From: Oscillospiraceae bacterium
GTDB taxonomy: Bacteria > Bacillota > Clostridia > Oscillospirales > Ruminococcaceae
Direction of reading: 5' to 3'
DNA length: 7,580 nucleotides
NCBI GenBank assembly: GCA_017848155.1
Contig: JAGAKC010000442.1
Span: 1 to 7,580, forward strand
Notes under the pieces: generated by a model
Seen by the model: the letters and a program-made list of their open reading frames with translations, nothing else
Database searches by the model: none
Told to the model about the DNA's origin: nothing
Translations under genes and position numbers: made by a program
Part shown: positions 5,155 through 7,580 of the stretch, one piece after another
Layout: every line of letters begins with the position of its first letter
Position numbering within the stretch: position 1 is the stretch's first letter

Positions 5155-7152
5155 ATGGACGGAAGCATTAAGTTCCAGATACTGGCTCTTGCGGTTCTGG
5201 TAGTTATTTTTATAGATTTTCTGCGCAGCAAGCGTCTTCCGCTTATTTCAACGAATACGTTTTTCCTGTTCTGGGGAGCGTCACTGATAAATATCGCTGC
5301 GGACCTTGCGTCTTATTATACAATAAACCGCATGGACTCCCTGCCGGCATGGGTAAACACGATCATGCACCAGCTATACATAGGCTCACTGGATGTCGTG
5401 GTGTTCCTGCTGTTTATTTACGTAAGCTTTCTGTCAGGCGCACAAAAACGTATCGCAAAACCTGTGTTGTTTGCGTTTTCACTGCCGTTTCTGGTATCGG
5501 TATTCTTTGCGGTGTTCATGCCAGATCTCATCTACTACCATGTAGATGAGCTTGGTGCTTATTCCTACGGTCCTACAGTCACGGTATTCTATGTGACTGT
5601 TGCAATCTATATCGTTGCGACGTTCGTGCTGCTGCTGCGCAAAAAGAACGCCTACAGCAAGGATGACGGCGGGATCGGCGAGCTGCTTCCCGATTTCAAA
5701 CGTGCACGCATATCTGTACTGGTGGGACTGTCCATATGGGTTGCGGTCGCATTGGTGCAGTTCATAACAAAATACTGGCTCATATCCGCAATGGGCGTAT
5801 CGCTGATGGTAATGTATGTATACATCCGTTTTGAAAATCCCCGTGAATACGAGGACGCAGAGATCGGCACATTCAGCAGACGTGCTTTTCATATCATGGT
5901 GCCTGAGATGTTTGCCCGTAAAAAGAACTTTTTCATGGTCAATTTCACCATAGATGACGTCGATCAGATACAGAAGGTAATGGGCTACGAGCAGGCAAAG
6001 GTAGTGCTTAGACAGGCTGCGGAACAGATATCCTTTGCGCTCCCCGGAGTCAACCTATATCATTCCCGCTCCTACACGCTGACTGCATTTATACAGAACA
6101 GAAAACAGCTCGATATGCTTGCAAGCGGAAGTGAGCTGTGGAACTTCAAATGCAATACCACCACGGCTGACGGGGTATTCACACCAAACTACCACCTCAC
6201 GATACTTGAATGTCCGAAATATGCCGAAAACGTTGACGAGCTTTACGATACGCTTGACTACTGCCTCAGTCAGCCGTCACTGCGTGGAAGCGGAAAGATC
6301 TACTATATAAACGATGAGATAATCGAAAAGAAAAATTACCGCATGGCAGTACTGGGAATACTGAATGAGGCTGTACGCAACAAGGCGTTCAACGTGGTAT
6401 ACCAGCCCATATATTCTGCGACAAAGAAGCGCTTCTCTTCCGCAGAAGCACTCGTGCGGCTTCAGGACACGACAACAGTAGGATTCATCTCTCCCGAATA
6501 CTTTATACCTCTTGCCGAGGAAAACGGACTTATCGGCGAGATCGGAAACATCGTATTTGAAAAGGTATGTGCATTTGCCGCACGGACAAAGCTGTGGCAG
6601 ATGGGAATAGACTACATCGAGGTCAACCTTGCGGGAGTCCAGAGCGTTGACATCGGGATCGTGGCACAGCTGACCAAAATAATGACGAAATACGGTGTGC
6701 ATCCCGGCTTCTTCAATCTTGAGATAACCGAAACAGCATCGACCGACGGCGGTGATATGCTGGAATACAATATGGAGCGTTTCCGTCAGCTGGGCTGTCA
6801 CTTCTCCATGGACGATTTCGGAACAGGCTATTCTAACCTCGCACAAATGGCAAAGGTCCATTTCGAGCTTGTAAAGCTGGACAAAAGCCTTATCTGGCCC
6901 TGTTTCGGCGAGGACCCCGACGAGCCTATGATAATCCTCAGCAGCTGTATCGACATGATATTAAGATTAGGTGTCAAGATCGTTGCAGAGGGCGTTGAAA
7001 CACAGGAGCAGGCACAAATGCTGATAGAAAAAGGCGTTGAGTATCTACAGGGCTATTTCTTCAGCCGTCCTGTCGGCGAGGAAGAATTCCTCGAAAAGGT
7101 AAAGCTTGCATTAAGCAAACCCCTTCTCACCATAGATACTGCAACAAAATAA
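5155..7152 (+). CDS. 7-TM sensor with degenerate GGDEF and intact EAL domain (c-di-GMP phosphodiesterase)
   Basis: The 665-residue protein has seven likely membrane helices in residues 7-225 (about 7-24, 36-56, 70-93, 103-122, 140-161, 185-205, 208-225), a degenerate GGDEF domain (about 230-390) and a C-terminal EAL domain (about 395-655). The GGDEF signature region reads SRSYTLTAF (about 304-312), so cyclase activity is not expected; it may bind GTP or only relay a signal. The EAL domain keeps the expected motifs: EAL at 431-433, Asn491, Glu523 in EITE, DDFGTGYS at 553-560, Lys574, AEGVE at 611-615, and QGY at 632-634. It should therefore hydrolyse c-di-GMP to pGpG at the membrane in response to a signal sensed by the 7-TM part. 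The architecture resembles 7TM sensory modules, but the ligand is unknown. It is monocistronic, with its own promoter and a strong terminator. Confidence 0.93.
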   Translation: MDGSIKFQILALAVLVVIFIDFLRSKRLPLISTNTFFLFWGASLINIAADLASYYTINRMDSLPAWVNTIMHQLYIGSLDVVVFLLFIYVSFLSGAQKRIAKPVLFAFSLPFLVSVFFAVFMPDLIYYHVDELGAYSYGPTVTVFYVTVAIYIVATFVLLLRKKNAYSKDDGGIGELLPDFKRARISVLVGLSIWVAVALVQFITKYWLISAMGVSLMVMYVYIRFENPREYEDAEIGTFSRRAFHIMVPEMFARKKNFFMVNFTIDDVDQIQKVMGYEQAKVVLRQAAEQISFALPGVNLYHSRSYTLTAFIQNRKQLDMLASGSELWNFKCNTTTADGVFTPNYHLTILECPKYAENVDELYDTLDYCLSQPSLRGSGKIYYINDEIIEKKNYRMAVLGILNEAVRNKAFNVVYQPIYSATKKRFSSAEALVRLQDTTTVGFISPEYFIPLAEENGLIGEIGNIVFEKVCAFAARTKLWQMGIDYIEVNLAGVQSVDIGIVAQLTKIMTKYGVHPGFFNLEITETASTDGGDMLEYNMERFRQLGCHFSMDDFGTGYSNLAQMAKVHFELVKLDKSLIWPCFGEDPDEPMIILSSCIDMILRLGVKIVAEGVETQEQAQMLIEKGVEYLQGYFFSRPVGEEEFLEKVKLALSKPLLTIDTATK

Positions 7153-7157
7153 GTATG

Positions 7158-7194
7158 AATCGTCTGACATTTTTCAATGTCAGACGATTTTTTA
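7158..7194 (+). terminator. Very strong intrinsic terminator of the EAL-domain gene
   Basis: AATCGTCTGACATT (7158-7171) pairs perfectly over 14 bp with 7176-7189 around a TTTC loop and runs into a T-tract. It starts 5 bases after the stop codon and insulates the metal-regulator gene downstream. Confidence 0.93.
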
Positions 7195-7203
7195 TTTACC
7201 CCC

Positions 7204-7232
7204 TTGACAAGATGAAGAAAATGAGCTATAAT
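7204..7232 (+). promoter_or_regulatory. Consensus sigma-A promoter of the ArsR-family gene
   Basis: Perfect TTGACA (7204-7209), a 17-base spacer and perfect TATAAT (7227-7232). Such a strong promoter suits a unit that is held off by a repressor. The predicted start is near 7239. Confidence 0.93.
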
Positions 7233-7244
7233 ACGATCAAGCAC

Positions 7245-7260
7245 TTGAACAATTGTTCAA
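7245..7260. promoter_or_regulatory. Palindromic operator for the ArsR/SmtB-type repressor
   Basis: TTGAACAATTGTTCAA is a perfect 16-bp palindrome at about +7 to +22 of the predicted transcript. Its TGAACA...TGTTCA core matches the TGAA(C/A)...TTCA half-sites typical of SmtB/ArsR operators. A repressor here would block transcription initiation or escape. Autoregulation by the protein encoded directly downstream is the natural inference. Confidence 0.8.
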
Positions 7261-7284
7261 TTATTAAAATTTAAGGAGGCGCTT

Positions 7285-7580
7285 ATGGAACACGATATCC
7301 CACACTGCGACCACATACATGCACATTATGAAACGATAGAGAATATCGACGCAAGCATGCCTGACGAGGACTCTCTTATCGATCTTGCAGAGCTTTTTAA
7401 AGTCTTTGGCGATTCGACAAGGATAAAGATACTTACCGCTTTGAGTGGCGGAGAGCTTTGCGTGTGCGATATCTCAAGGATAATAGGAATGACGATGTCC
7501 GCAGTATCCCACCAGCTCAAGATACTGAAAACGGCTAAGCTGGTCGGCTTCCGCAAGGAAGGCAAAACGGTATTTTATTC
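7285..7580 (+). CDS. ArsR/SmtB family metal-responsive repressor, CadC-like (partial, cut by the window end)
   Basis: 98 complete codons are visible with no stop; families of this kind are usually 100-125 residues, so little is missing. The core contains the ELCVCDI metal-site motif (Cys59, Cys61) and the winged-helix recognition segment SAVSHQLKILK (about 72-82), followed by the wing (FRKEGKTVFY). The N-terminus is unusually His-rich with one Cys (HDIPHCDHIHAH, residues 3-14). In CadC, N-terminal Cys residues join the CxC pair to bind Cd/Pb/Zn, so a similar mixed Cys/His site is likely here. It should repress its own unit, probably with a metal efflux ATPase or other resistance gene beyond the window, and release DNA when metal binds. 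The start is supported by AAGGAGG 5 bases before the ATG. Metal identity is inferred, not seen. Confidence 0.93.
   Translation, partial: MEHDIPHCDHIHAHYETIENIDASMPDEDSLIDLAELFKVFGDSTRIKILTALSGGELCVCDISRIIGMTMSAVSHQLKILKTAKLVGFRKEGKTVFY

Noticed and set aside
6277..6861. A 194-codon open frame on the - strand
   Set aside because: It is antisense to the conserved EAL domain and has no ribosome site or motif.
7326..7565. A 79-codon open frame on the - strand at the right end
   Set aside because: It is antisense to the ArsR-family gene with its ELCVCD motif and recognition helix, and has no ribosome site.

Overview
The window reads like chromosomal DNA of a low-to-mid GC Gram-positive anaerobe of the Clostridia, most likely Ruminococcus/Oscillospiraceae-like. 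This is an inference from purine-rich GGAGG ribosome sites before nearly every gene, consensus sigma-A promoters with 17-base spacers, an HPr with the regulatory Ser46, a lipoprotein signal, and a LysM-G5-M23 wall hydrolase. No rRNA, tRNA, CRISPR array, insertion sequence or phage gene was seen.

Layout. Bases 1-89 carry a broken piece of mutS on the + strand that stops abruptly in a conserved motif. From there to about 4840 everything reads on the - strand. Listed from upstream to downstream in the direction of transcription, the genes are: ptsH (HPr, 4440-4703) with a strong promoter at 4814-4842; a small lipoprotein (3628-4335) behind a terminator hairpin; a membrane-anchored M23 endopeptidase (1596-3353) with its own promoter and four WalR-like half-sites; and a translationally coupled ECF sigma factor / membrane protein pair (915-1466 and 67-918) that looks like a sigma/anti-sigma operon. 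From about 5095 onward the genes read on the + strand: a 7-TM, degenerate-GGDEF, EAL protein (5155-7152) with a very strong terminator, then the first 98 codons of an ArsR/SmtB (CadC-like) metal repressor (7285 to the window end) with a consensus promoter and a perfect palindromic operator.

How the parts relate. Most transcription units look independent. The common theme is envelope and environmental sensing: cell-wall cleavage under a probable OmpR-type response regulator (WalR-like), an ECF sigma with a probable membrane anti-sigma, a membrane c-di-GMP phosphodiesterase, HPr for sugar uptake and catabolite control, and a metal-responsive repressor. I found no convincing undescribed multi-gene system. 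The best leads are the WalR-like repeat array on the M23 promoter, the mutS/anti-sigma junction at the left edge (genuine rearrangement or assembly chimera), and the terminator hairpin that directly abuts the lipoprotein ribosome site.
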